Notes under the pieces: generated by a model
What the model was told of the DNA's origin: nothing
Databases searched by the model: none
What the model saw: only the letters and a program-made list of their open reading frames with translations
Assembly (NCBI GenBank): GCA_946410375.1
Contig: CAMKAB010000044.1
Span: forward strand, 1 to 6,870
Length of the DNA: 6,870 nucleotides
From: an uncultured Spirochaetaceae bacterium
GTDB taxonomy: Bacteria; Spirochaetota; Spirochaetia; Sphaerochaetales; Sphaerochaetaceae
Reading direction: 5' to 3'
Shown here: in pieces, positions 1 to 5,841 of the stretch
How positions within the stretch are numbered: position 1 is the first letter of the stretch
How the letters are laid out: each line of letters starts with the position of its first letter
Program-made: the position numbers and the translations under genes

Positions 1-192
1 GGCGGAGACAGAGGCGGAAATGATTCCGAACGCGGAAAGCGGAGTGCGGAACGCGGAGTTGCCGCATTTAACCGTGCTACGGATGTTACGAGGCCGTATC
101 GCGAGTCGTATAGCGGCGGAACGTTTGCGGACTTTATCCGCGCTTCCGAAGAGCGGAAAAACCGGGACAGAGAGAAGAAAAAGAAAAAGTAG
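1..192 (+). CDS. C-terminal fragment of an unidentified protein, cut by the window start
   Basis: Frame 1 is open from the first base to a TAG at 190-192, giving 63 residues. The fragment begins with a Gly/Arg/Ser/Glu-rich stretch built from repeated cgga-type triplets, continues with a more ordinary segment (RPYRESYSGGTFADFIRASE, about residues 32-51) and ends in a highly basic tail with five terminal lysines. Composition and the natural-looking end favour this frame over the overlapping frame at 20-229, which reads as an arginine-rich shadow. The start and most of the protein lie outside the window. I do not recognise the family, and no motif or membrane segment is visible. The basic tail could contact nucleic acid or a membrane, but that is speculation. 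A promoter for the next gene follows within 40 bp, so this is probably the end of a separate transcription unit, although I see no convincing terminator hairpin. Confidence 0.55.
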   Translation, partial: GGDRGGNDSERGKRSAERGVAAFNRATDVTRPYRESYSGGTFADFIRASEERKNRDREKKKKK

Positions 193-225
193 CGCGCTCT
201 GTGGTTTTTGCTCTGTTTTCGGGGA

Positions 226-254
226 TTGACAACTAAAACTAAAAAATGTAAAAC
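226..254 (+). promoter_or_regulatory. Putative sigma-70-type promoter of the DUF4954 gene
   Basis: A perfect -35 box TTGACA lies at 226-231. A 17-bp spacer leads to TAAAAC at 249-254, which matches four of six -10 positions. This would give an untranslated leader of about 90 bases. The -10 is weak; the nearby A/T-rich region (TAATAA at 264-269) is an alternative but pairs with no good -35. Near the end of the leader, GCCGCT (301-306) can pair with GGCGGC (323-328) around a 16-nt loop just before the ribosome binding site. That stem is short and its role is unclear. Confidence 0.45.
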
Positions 255-338
255 CATATAGTGTAATAAATTACCTTGATTGTAAGTTGGGTTCTGACTT
301 GCCGCTGATGTTTAAAAGCAAAGGCGGCTTGTTTTAAT

Positions 339-344
339 AGGAGG
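339..344 (+). promoter_or_regulatory. Strong ribosome binding site of the DUF4954 gene
   Basis: A perfect AGGAGG lies six bases before the ATG at 351 and fixes that start codon. Together with the TTGACA boxes it argues against a Bacteroidetes host, where both signals are usually weak or absent. Confidence 0.85.
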
Positions 345-350
345 TAGGGT

Positions 351-2447
351 ATGAGCGAGAGAGTAACGGTTACAAAGGGCGGAAAGCTCGGTTTCGGCTT
401 TGCGGACGGAACAGACCGCACGGATGAGTATGAGAAACGGTTCCTTGTTTTCGGGAACGACAGCGCTTATCGACACTTGACGGACGTCGAAGTTCTCATT
501 CTTAAAAGCAATCTGAATACGGCTGATTCGTGGGATAACATACTGGTTCAGGATCCGTTCGACCCTCTCCTTATCAGCGCCACCTCTTTTTACGGCAAGG
601 TTAGAATTGCAGGACTGGAGAATGTCACTCTGAAATTCCATGATTTTGAAATGCGCTCAGGCATTACTCATAGCCTTATCATAAGTTCCGATATAGGAAA
701 GAATTGTTGCATACATTACGTTCGTTATATGAGTCACTACATTGTTCATGACGAATGCATTCTGCACAGTATCGACGAGATGCAATGCACGAATCACAGC
801 AAATTCGGAAACGGGATTGTGAAAACGTTTGAGAGCGAAGATGTTCGGGTGAGCCTTGCGATAATGAACGAAAACGAGGGCAGGGCGATTGCTCCTTTTG
901 AAGATTTAATTCCTGCTGATGCAATGCTTTGGGCATACGACAGGACGGACGATGATTTTGTGCGATCCCTTAGGAGACTTACCGATTCTTCTTATTCCCG
1001 GGAAGGTCTCTGGTACGGGGAAGTCGGACAGGGTTCCGTTATTAAGGGGTGCGGAATCATAAAAGACGTGAAGTTCGGACCCGCAACTTACGCAAAGGGG
1101 TGCAATAAACTGAAAAACCTTACCGTGAAAAGCCGTTATGAAGAACCTGTTCAGCTCGGAGAGGGCATAGAACTGGTAAACGGAATTGTCGGACCGGGGT
1201 GCAGAGTGTTCTACGGTTGCAAGGGTGTGCGTTTTGTGATGTGCGAGGGGAGCTCTTTAAAGTACGGGGCGCGGTTGATTAACTCCGTTCTCGGTGATAA
1301 CTCAACGATTTCCTGTTGCGAAGTTCTGAGCAACCTCGTGTTTCCGTTCCATGAGCAGCACCACAACAATTCGTTCCTCATTTCCTCTCTTGTTATGGGA
1401 CAGTCCAACATGGCGGCGGGTGCGAATATAGGAAGCAATCACAACAGCCGTTCGGCAGACGGAGAAATGCGAGCGGGGCGCGGTTTTTGGCCGGCGCTTT
1501 CTTCAACAATCAAATTTGACAGCTGTTTCGCTTCGTTTGTTATCATAACAAAGGGTAATTATAACTACGAGTTGAACATCACCCTTCCGTTCTCGCTCCT
1601 TTCGGACAATACGAAAAAGCATTGTCGAGAAATCATGCCTGCTTACTGGTGGATGTATAATATGTATGCGCTGGAGCGGAATTGCGCGAAGTTTGCGAAG
1701 AGAGACAAGCGGAAAGTGGCTCTCCAGCACATTGAAACGGATTATCTCGCCCCTGATACGGCGGAAGAGATTATCAGAGCAATCGGTTTACTGGAGGGGT
1801 ACATCGCCGAGAGCGAAAAAAAAGGTGAAGAAGAGGTGCTTGTCTTTGATTTGGAGCATTCTAAAACGCCTGTCAGAATTTTGAAGCCGCACGAGGCTCT
1901 CTCCGCTTATAAAACGATGTTAAAGTATTACGCTTTAAAGACTTTGGTAGAATATTGCTCTTCCGAGGGTGTGAGCGTTTCATCTTTTTGCGGACGGAAT
2001 TATTCCGTATGTCGCGACTGGGTGAATCTGGGCGGACAATTAGTGCCGGGTGCTAAGGTTGAATCTCTGAAAGCGAGAATTAAGAGAGGCGAATTTGCGC
2101 ATTGGAATGATGTTCATGCGGTGTACGATGAGTATTATTCGGAGTATCCTCGGGAAAAGGCGTCTCATGCGCTCTTCGTTTTGAAAGAAGTGCTCGGCGC
2201 TGGCGATATAACGGCGGAAAAGTGGGCGGCGTGTGTTGAAGACTTAAAGGAGATACGCTCGTTTATTGATGCCGAGGTGTATAAAACCCGTGCGAAAGAT
2301 TACTCAAATCCTTTCAGGCAAATAACTTATTCATCTTTAGCTGAGCGGGATGCCGTTCTCGGAAAAATTGAGGAAAACGCTTTTGTCTCTTCAAGCAAGG
2401 CTGAAACGGAAAGACTTCTCTCTCTCTCAGCGCAGGTGAAGTTCTAG
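351..2447 (+). CDS. DUF4954 family protein, probable left-handed beta-helix
   Basis: A 698-residue protein of unknown function, close to the usual family length of about 670. It resembles the DUF4954 family of Bacteroidetes and spirochaetes by pattern: an N-terminal part of short hydrophobic strands and turns (about residues 75-330) typical of a left-handed beta-helix like hexapeptide-repeat acyl- and nucleotidyltransferases; a conserved centre with HHNNS (337-341), MAAGANIGSNHNSRSADGE (354-372) and a GFWPAL segment soon after; a basic KRDKRK (450-455); and a charged, mostly helical C-terminus. There is no signal peptide or membrane segment, so it should be cytoplasmic. The His/Asn-rich centre could be a ligand or active site, possibly in sugar-nucleotide or envelope metabolism; that is inference. 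It has its own promoter and AGGAGG site and converges with the regulator gene downstream. The last seven codons, from a TC tract onward, are duplicated downstream as part of a tandem repeat, so the C-terminal sequence is set by the repeat array. Family call fairly sure; function unknown. Confidence 0.85.
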   Translation: MSERVTVTKGGKLGFGFADGTDRTDEYEKRFLVFGNDSAYRHLTDVEVLILKSNLNTADSWDNILVQDPFDPLLISATSFYGKVRIAGLENVTLKFHDFEMRSGITHSLIISSDIGKNCCIHYVRYMSHYIVHDECILHSIDEMQCTNHSKFGNGIVKTFESEDVRVSLAIMNENEGRAIAPFEDLIPADAMLWAYDRTDDDFVRSLRRLTDSSYSREGLWYGEVGQGSVIKGCGIIKDVKFGPATYAKGCNKLKNLTVKSRYEEPVQLGEGIELVNGIVGPGCRVFYGCKGVRFVMCEGSSLKYGARLINSVLGDNSTISCCEVLSNLVFPFHEQHHNNSFLISSLVMGQSNMAAGANIGSNHNSRSADGEMRAGRGFWPALSSTIKFDSCFASFVIITKGNYNYELNITLPFSLLSDNTKKHCREIMPAYWWMYNMYALERNCAKFAKRDKRKVALQHIETDYLAPDTAEEIIRAIGLLEGYIAESEKKGEEEVLVFDLEHSKTPVRILKPHEALSAYKTMLKYYALKTLVEYCSSEGVSVSSFCGRNYSVCRDWVNLGGQLVPGAKVESLKARIKRGEFAHWNDVHAVYDEYYSEYPREKASHALFVLKEVLGAGDITAEKWAACVEDLKEIRSFIDAEVYKTRAKDYSNPFRQITYSSLAERDAVLGKIEENAFVSSSKAETERLLSLSAQVKF

Positions 2448-2639
2448 GAGTCGCCGCCTCCGGCTTTGTTGCTTCTTCGGCCTTCTCTCTCAGCGCAGGT
2501 GAAGTTCTAGGAGTCGTCGCCTCCGGCTTCCTTGCTTCTTTGGCCTTCTCTCTCTCAGCGCAGGTGAAGTTCTGGGAGTCGCCGCCTCCGGCTTTGTTGC
2601 TTCTTCGGCCTTCTCTTTCGTCGCAGGTGAAGTTCTGGG
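2415..2639. repeat. Tandem repeat (3 full copies plus a partial) overlapping the 3' end of the DUF4954 gene
   Basis: The copies are 2415-2481 (67 bp), 2482-2544 (63 bp), 2545-2609 (65 bp) and 2610-2639 (30 bp, partial). Each begins with CTTC and a TC tract, then carries CGCAGGTGAAGTTCT, a GGAGTCGCCGCCTCCGGC-like block and a TTGCTTCTTCGGC-like end. Length differences come entirely from the TC tract: the CTTC-to-CAG stretch is 16, 12 and 14 bp in copies 1-3. The gene's TAG stop is part of the unit. Copies 1 and 2 keep TAG at this point, while copies 3 and 4 have TGG. Copies 1 and 3 are nearly identical apart from the tract; copy 2 has scattered substitutions. The short GCCG/CGGC arms in each unit are too weak to call as a terminator. 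I do not recognise the repeat as a named element. Confidence 0.9.
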
Positions 2640-2692
2640 TTTTAAGGATTTTGTTTTTTTGGTTATTTTAAGAATATTCGAGGGGCTTTTCG
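2640..2692. other. T-rich convergent intergenic tail
   Basis: This is the short stretch between the end of the repeat array and the stop of the regulator gene on the other strand. It is T-rich on the plus strand, including a run of seven T at 2654-2660, but I find no stable GC stem before the run. Transcription from both sides must end around here, and I cannot identify a clear intrinsic terminator. Confidence 0.4.
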
Positions 2693-3076
2693 TTACTTCA
2701 AATTTTTCGTAATATCCGAAATGACGTCTTTGAAATTTTTATTCACAATTCTTTCTGCGACTGAAACTATTTCCTCGTGTGCGTTCTCGTATGCCTTTAA
2801 GAGTGAGACCGCATCATCTGTTATGGTTGCGCTTCCTCCGCCGGTTCCTCCCTGATGCCTCACAACGAGGCTCTTTCCAAAGCCTTTTTCCGCATTTTTT
2901 ATCATTTTCCATCCCTTTGAGTAGGAAAGATCAAGATTTGAACAGGCAAGAGCCACCGAGCCCGACTTCTGTATTTCGCTCAGCAGAGCGTGCATGCCCG
3001 GACCCATAAAATAATAGCGTTCTCCGTCCGGTGAGTCATTGCAAATTCTGATTTTAATTTCTGTTTTTATCCTCAT
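2693..3076 (-). CDS. ModE-type winged-helix transcriptional regulator without a molybdate-binding domain
   Basis: A 127-residue protein that matches the N-terminal DNA-binding domain of ModE. After a short beta-strand start (KIRIC) come a helix (MHALLSEIQKSGSVALACSN, about residues 28-47), a recognition region with LSYSKGWKMI (49-58), a following helix (KNAEKGFGKSL), and the diagnostic wing HQGGTGGGSATIT (about 74-86) before a final long helix. It ends where full-length ModE would continue into its two molybdate-binding TOBE domains, so it is a stand-alone version and may sense something else, or nothing. The ATG at 3076-3074 has no in-frame alternative start directly upstream and only a poor ribosome binding site. 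It lies 60 bp downstream of the symporter on the same strand and is probably co-transcribed. The obvious candidate target is the divergent promoter region at 4445-4636, which serves both the symporter and the molybdenum hydroxylase maturation genes. The family call is firm; the target is inferred. Confidence 0.85.
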   Translation of the reverse strand: MRIKTEIKIRICNDSPDGERYYFMGPGMHALLSEIQKSGSVALACSNLDLSYSKGWKMIKNAEKGFGKSLVVRHQGGTGGGSATITDDAVSLLKAYENAHEEIVSVAERIVNKNFKDVISDITKNLK

Positions 3077-3120
3077 CTTTTGAAGAACGCATACTGCGGT
3101 TTTTTATATTCTAAGTTGCG

Positions 3121-3143
3121 TGTTTGCTGAAATCAGCTAAACA
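3121..3143. repeat. Inverted repeat spanning the symporter stop codon
   Basis: On the minus strand, TGTTT and GCTGA (with one unpaired A between them) can pair with TCAGC and AAACA around a 2-nt centre, a near-perfect 10-bp stem. The symporter TAG (3139-3137) lies within it. No T-run follows in the minus direction, so it is not a standard terminator. It could be an mRNA-stabilising hairpin, a partial attenuator between symporter and regulator, or an operator. Confidence 0.5.
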
Positions 3144-4444
3144 ATAACGCTTAAAATCGATGTTATCAGAGAAAATCCCATTCCCGCAAGAGGCAGGTAT
3201 TCCCAGTTAAAAGCGGAAATCGGCAGGGCGTTCAGTATGCCTGCAGCGCTTCCGCAAATTACTCCGATGTACCATATCGTTTTATTGATTTTTCTCTTTT
3301 TGTAAAAAATTATGGCGAAAGACAGAGGAAAAACAATACCCGGCGAATAAATCGAGTAAGACAGAAGAAACAGGCTGATAATGTTCTGATTATGAAGAGC
3401 CAGGAAAAGGGCAAGGGTGGAGATAATCAAAACAATGATTCTCGTTCTCCGCGTGTTTTCGCCTCTGAAAATATTTACTTCCGCAATAACGGATGCGTTA
3501 ATAAGAGACGTGTCTGCGCTGCTCAAAAGCGTCGAAATGAGCCCTATAATCAGAAGTATTCTGATAGAGAAAGGAAGAACATTTATCATTATCTGAAGAA
3601 GCGGGTTGCCGTTCCTGTTGAAATAAACCGCTCCCCACAGAGCTAAAAGCGTAATTATCAAAGAGAAAATAAGAAGGAATATTGCGGAAACCCAAGCCGC
3701 TTTCTTTGCGGTATTGCTGTCTTTTGAAACAATATTTCTGGAAATGATATCCGGACCGAGGAAATAGGTGCCTCCGGTGATGAACATGAGGTTAATCAGA
3801 TCCATAATTCCGAATTTGCTGTTAAATAATTGTATTTCTTTAAATACTAATGAATTGCTGAATCCGGGAGTATTGTTGAAATATGAGGTGTTTTGGGTGA
3901 AGCAGAACACATAAAGGAAAGAGAGAACAATTCCGATAAGAATCAGCAACGCCTGAATCACATCCGTTTTAACCACGGAAATTTGTCCGCCGTAAATCGT
4001 GTAGAGAGTAAGTATTGCCCAAAGCGCAACAAGGATTATCGTGTTTGTTCGCTTTATTCTTTCTTGTGTAAGTGCAGGGTCGGTCTGTAAAAGCGATGAA
4101 ATGAGGGAGCCCGCCGCAACGAATTGAGCCGCAACGATTCCGACCCACGACACGACTATTATGATTGCGATCAGGGACCCTGCGGTTTTTGAGATTGTTT
4201 TCTCGGCAAGTTCCGGGAGAGTACCCGCGTCCAGGTCTTTTATTTTTTTTGATAACAGAGCTGCTTGTAAAAGAAGTCCTACAGACCCGCATGCGAGCCA
4301 CCAGAAGGACGGAAACCCGATAGCGGCTGTTCTTCCCGCCAGTCCTACCGTGGCGGAAGCGCCGATCATTGTGGCGACAAGCGATAAAATAACCGTTTTT
4401 GTCCTTTGTTTTTTTCCTGCGTAAGCAAATTCATTAAAGTCCAT
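3137..4444 (-). CDS. Sodium:solute symporter family (SSS) permease
   Basis: A 435-residue integral membrane protein with about twelve hydrophobic segments, beginning at residues 17-40, 44-64, 90-118, 135-153, 160-182, 213-232, 252-275, 292-313, 334-350, 354-378, 388-408 and 416-435. The SSS signature region is STLLSSADTSLINAS (304-318), whose paired Ser/Thr correspond to the Na2 sodium site of the LeuT-fold family. SLVATMIGASATVGLAG (21-37) matches the first core helix. The usual extra N-terminal helix of the 13-helix members is absent: an in-frame TGA lies 36 bases upstream with no start codon between, so it is missing rather than mis-called. The substrate cannot be read from the sequence. 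Neighbouring hydroxylase maturation genes make a purine or other heterocycle a reasonable guess, but SSS proteins also carry sugars, amino acids and organic acids. It has no ribosome binding site and its promoter lies almost on the start codon. The regulator gene follows in the probable operon. Confidence 0.88.
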   Translation of the reverse strand: MDFNEFAYAGKKQRTKTVILSLVATMIGASATVGLAGRTAAIGFPSFWWLACGSVGLLLQAALLSKKIKDLDAGTLPELAEKTISKTAGSLIAIIIVVSWVGIVAAQFVAAGSLISSLLQTDPALTQERIKRTNTIILVALWAILTLYTIYGGQISVVKTDVIQALLILIGIVLSFLYVFCFTQNTSYFNNTPGFSNSLVFKEIQLFNSKFGIMDLINLMFITGGTYFLGPDIISRNIVSKDSNTAKKAAWVSAIFLLIFSLIITLLALWGAVYFNRNGNPLLQIMINVLPFSIRILLIIGLISTLLSSADTSLINASVIAEVNIFRGENTRRTRIIVLIISTLALFLALHNQNIISLFLLSYSIYSPGIVFPLSFAIIFYKKRKINKTIWYIGVICGSAAGILNALPISAFNWEYLPLAGMGFSLITSILSVIV

Positions 4445-4453
4445 ATTTTCGTT

Positions 4454-4481
4454 ATTATGTAAAAAAAATTGCTTTTGTCAA
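4454..4481 (-). promoter_or_regulatory. Promoter of the symporter, predicting a nearly leaderless mRNA
   Basis: On the minus strand there is a perfect -35 TTGACA (4481-4476), a 16-bp spacer and a -10 CATAAT (4459-4454, five of six positions). Initiation about seven bases downstream would fall at 4447-4446, only two or three bases before the ATG at 4444. That agrees with the absence of any Shine-Dalgarno sequence in front of this gene. Confidence 0.6.
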
Positions 4482-4500
4482 TAAGATTTTACTTGACAAA
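4474..4500. repeat. Inverted repeat formed by the two divergent -35 boxes
   Basis: TTTGTCAA (4474-4481) and TTGACAAA (4493-4500) are perfect 8-bp inverted arms separated by 11 bp. Each contains the -35 box of one of two divergent promoters. The symmetry may follow simply from two back-to-back -35 boxes, but a dimeric regulator such as the ModE-like protein could use it to control both directions. Confidence 0.6.
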
Positions 4501-4521
4501 TGACGCGGTAAATTGTCTACT
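4493..4521 (+). promoter_or_regulatory. Promoter of the TSCPD-yqeC-yqeB genes
   Basis: A perfect -35 TTGACA (4493-4498) is followed after 17 bp by TCTACT (4516-4521), four of six matches to the -10 consensus. TACTAT at 4518-4523 is an alternative with a 19-bp spacer. Transcription would start near 4528 and leave a leader of about 110 bases containing the dyads at 4525-4543 and 4587-4608. Confidence 0.5.
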
Positions 4522-4524
4522 ATT

Positions 4525-4547
4525 AAATCAGAGATGCTGATTTTTTT
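4525..4547 (+). terminator. Weak attenuator-like hairpin in the leader of the maturation operon
   Basis: AAATCAG (4525-4531) and CTGATTT (4537-4543) form a perfect 7-bp stem with a 5-nt loop, and the T-run continues to 4547. It has the form of an intrinsic terminator, but only two of seven pairs are G-C, so it would be inefficient. It sits almost at the predicted transcription start, so it may instead be an operator dyad. Confidence 0.3.
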
Positions 4548-4586
4548 GTTCGAAAATTATTTGTTGAAGGCGTTTTACTAAAAGTG

Positions 4587-4608
4587 CTTTACGGTACTGA
4601 TAGTAAAG
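4587..4608 (+). repeat. Dyad in the leader before the TSCPD gene
   Basis: CTTTAC (4587-4592) pairs with GTAAAG (4603-4608) around a 10-nt centre. An overlapping smaller palindrome, TACT-GAT-AGTA (4595-4605), cannot form at the same time. A related TTTTACTAAAAG lies just upstream at 4573-4584. The cluster could be protein-binding sites or a small alternative RNA structure. I recognise no known riboswitch here. Confidence 0.35.
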
Positions 4609-4636
4609 ATATTTTCAGAAAAAAAGGAAAAAAAAG

Positions 4637-4897
4637 ATGAAACATTATACGTATAATACGAGCGGTACTTGCGCACGTCAGTTAAGTTTTGATTTAGACG
4701 GGAGGACGGTGCATAACGTGTCTTTTTCGGGCGGATGCAATGGTAATTTGAAAGCGATTTCAAAGCTGGTGGAAGGGATGGATGCCCGTGAACTTGTGGA
4801 AAAACTTTCGGGAAATACATGCGGATTTAAGAACACCTCCTGTGCGGATCAGCTTGCTCGTGCGATAAAAGCGGCTGAGGCAGAGCAGTCGTTATGA
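4637..4897 (+). CDS. TSCPD-domain small four-cysteine protein (TIGR03905-type)
   Basis: An 86-residue cytoplasmic protein that is essentially one TSCPD domain. Four cysteines sit at conserved positions: Cys12 (SGTCARQ), Cys34 in FSGGCNGN (30-37), Cys62 (NTCGFKN) and Cys69 in TSCADQLARAI (67-77), the last being a variant of the family's naming motif TSCPD. Similar domains occur as stand-alone proteins and at the C-terminus of some B12-dependent ribonucleotide reductases. No reaction is established for the stand-alone form; the cysteines suggest metal, iron-sulfur or thiol chemistry. A purine-rich AAGGAA-type ribosome binding site lies 7-8 bases before the ATG. Its stop overlaps the start of yqeC in ATGA (4894-4897), so the two are translationally coupled. 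That coupling is the best clue that it serves selenium or molybdenum enzyme maturation, but this is inference. Family call confident; function open. Confidence 0.85.
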   Translation: MKHYTYNTSGTCARQLSFDLDGRTVHNVSFSGGCNGNLKAISKLVEGMDARELVEKLSGNTCGFKNTSCADQLARAIKAAEAEQSL

Positions 4898-5763
4898 ATT
4901 CCGAAAAAAATATTTTTCAGGAATCCCCGCTTGATAGCGTGATATTTGGTTTTCTTCCGGAGAGAGAACATTTGTTTATTTCCGTATCCGGTTCAGGGGG
5001 GAAAACCTCACTTTTGCAGCTCCTCGGGCAGTTTTATAAAAATCTCGGTTGTTCCGTGCTTCTTACCACAACGACAAAGGTTCAGAGTCCGTTGTATTAT
5101 AAGTGGAGAGTGAACCGTGTGATAACAAATGCTCGTGAAGCACTGTTTTGTATCGGTAAAAAAGGAACTGTAACTCTTTGTGCTGAAAAAAGTTCTAACG
5201 AAAGAAAGTTGCAGGCTCCCGATCTTGAAATACTTAAAAAACTGAAAAACGAATATGATGTTGTGATTTCGGAAGCGGACGGTTCGAGAAACCTTCCCAT
5301 GAAGATACACACGGAGAGGGATCCCGTGATACCTTCGTACAGCGATTACACGATTTGCGTTTTAGGCTCGTGGGGAATAGGACATGCGTGCAGGGATGTT
5401 GTGTTCGGATATAAGGGATATAAGGAAAGAGAGATAAATATTTACGACGGAGAGCTGAAAACAGGCAGAAACAGTGCCGAGGCGGATTCGGATAATCTGG
5501 AGAAACCGAAAACCGGGCGCCCCGGGATAGCGAATGCCGGAACGGATTATGTGTTCCGCGAATTTTTGCAAAGCGAGATAGTTGACTCTCCGCAGGGGCT
5601 TTTAAAAGGAACGAAAAGAAGAAAACGACTTGTGGTCTTGAATGAATTCGAGACGCTGACTTTCAGTCAAAAAAGGATTTATAAAGAACTAAAGTTCCCT
5701 GCTGATGTAATTGTTCTCGGAGGAAGCGTTAAGGAAAACACGATGTTTGAAAGAATAAAATAG
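4894..5763 (+). CDS. yqeC: Selenium-dependent molybdenum hydroxylase accessory protein YqeC
   Basis: A 289-residue protein with the YqeC signatures: a P-loop SGSGGKTS (32-39) near the N-terminus, LLTTTTKV (56-63) as the adjacent conserved strand, EADGSRNLPMKIH (127-139) followed by DPVIP, and a later DSPQGLLKG segment that leads into a strand, VVLNEFE, in the usual place of an NK(A)D-like motif. YqeC is a predicted nucleotide-binding protein that co-occurs with YqeB and SelD in genomes carrying selenium-dependent molybdenum hydroxylases. Its exact step in installing the labile selenium is not proven. The start overlaps the previous stop (ATGA) and has no strong ribosome binding site of its own, pointing to translational coupling. 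It is somewhat long; residues about 187-216 are a polar Gly/Asn/Lys-rich stretch that looks like an insertion between two conserved parts. Soluble, no membrane segment. Neighbouring yqeB supports the call strongly. Confidence 0.88.
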   Translation: MNSEKNIFQESPLDSVIFGFLPEREHLFISVSGSGGKTSLLQLLGQFYKNLGCSVLLTTTTKVQSPLYYKWRVNRVITNAREALFCIGKKGTVTLCAEKSSNERKLQAPDLEILKKLKNEYDVVISEADGSRNLPMKIHTERDPVIPSYSDYTICVLGSWGIGHACRDVVFGYKGYKEREINIYDGELKTGRNSAEADSDNLEKPKTGRPGIANAGTDYVFREFLQSEIVDSPQGLLKGTKRRKRLVVLNEFETLTFSQKRIYKELKFPADVIVLGGSVKENTMFERIK

Positions 5764-5841
5764 CGGTGTTGGCGTTTTTCGGAAGTTTTTTTGCTTTTTT
5801 GTGCTAAATGTTTTTTCTGTTTGTTTTGTTCGGGGGATAAG
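5764..5841 (+). other. T-rich yqeC-yqeB spacer
   Basis: This 78-bp gap is rich in T runs on the coding strand. I see no GC stem before the T runs, so no clear terminator, and no good -35/-10 pair. The two genes are probably co-transcribed despite the gap. Confidence 0.4.
5832..5837 (+). promoter_or_regulatory. Ribosome binding site fixing the yqeB start
   Basis: GGGGGA lies four bases before the ATG at 5842. The frame stays open a little upstream (a TTG at 5821), but this site and the conserved position of the GAGDLASG motif at residues 13-20 select the ATG. Confidence 0.6.

Noticed and set aside
20..229. Plus-strand open frame with an ATG, 69 codons
   Set aside because: It overlaps the frame-1 gene end, is arginine-rich with no motif, lacks a ribosome binding site, and runs into the DUF4954 promoter.
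2415..2639. CRISPR array
   Set aside because: The repeats are directly tandem with no unique spacers, unit length varies only in a TC tract, and no cas genes are nearby.
2415..2639. Minus-strand Ala/Glu/Pro-rich coding repeat
   Set aside because: Reading in from the right gives a plausible repeated peptide, but the 65-bp unit breaks the frame, a stop follows, and there is no start codon or ribosome binding site.
3088..3105. Terminator (CGCA-TAC-TGCG followed by T-run) between symporter and regulator
   Set aside because: The T-run follows the stem only on the plus strand, where no gene is transcribed; the 4-bp stem is too weak.
3969..4301. 110-codon minus-strand frame
   Set aside because: It is a shifted frame within the symporter, whose own frame has helices and the sodium-site signature.
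4522..4636. Molybdenum-cofactor or other known riboswitch in the operon leader
   Set aside because: The leader is short and A/T-rich, with only small stems; I see no conserved riboswitch core.
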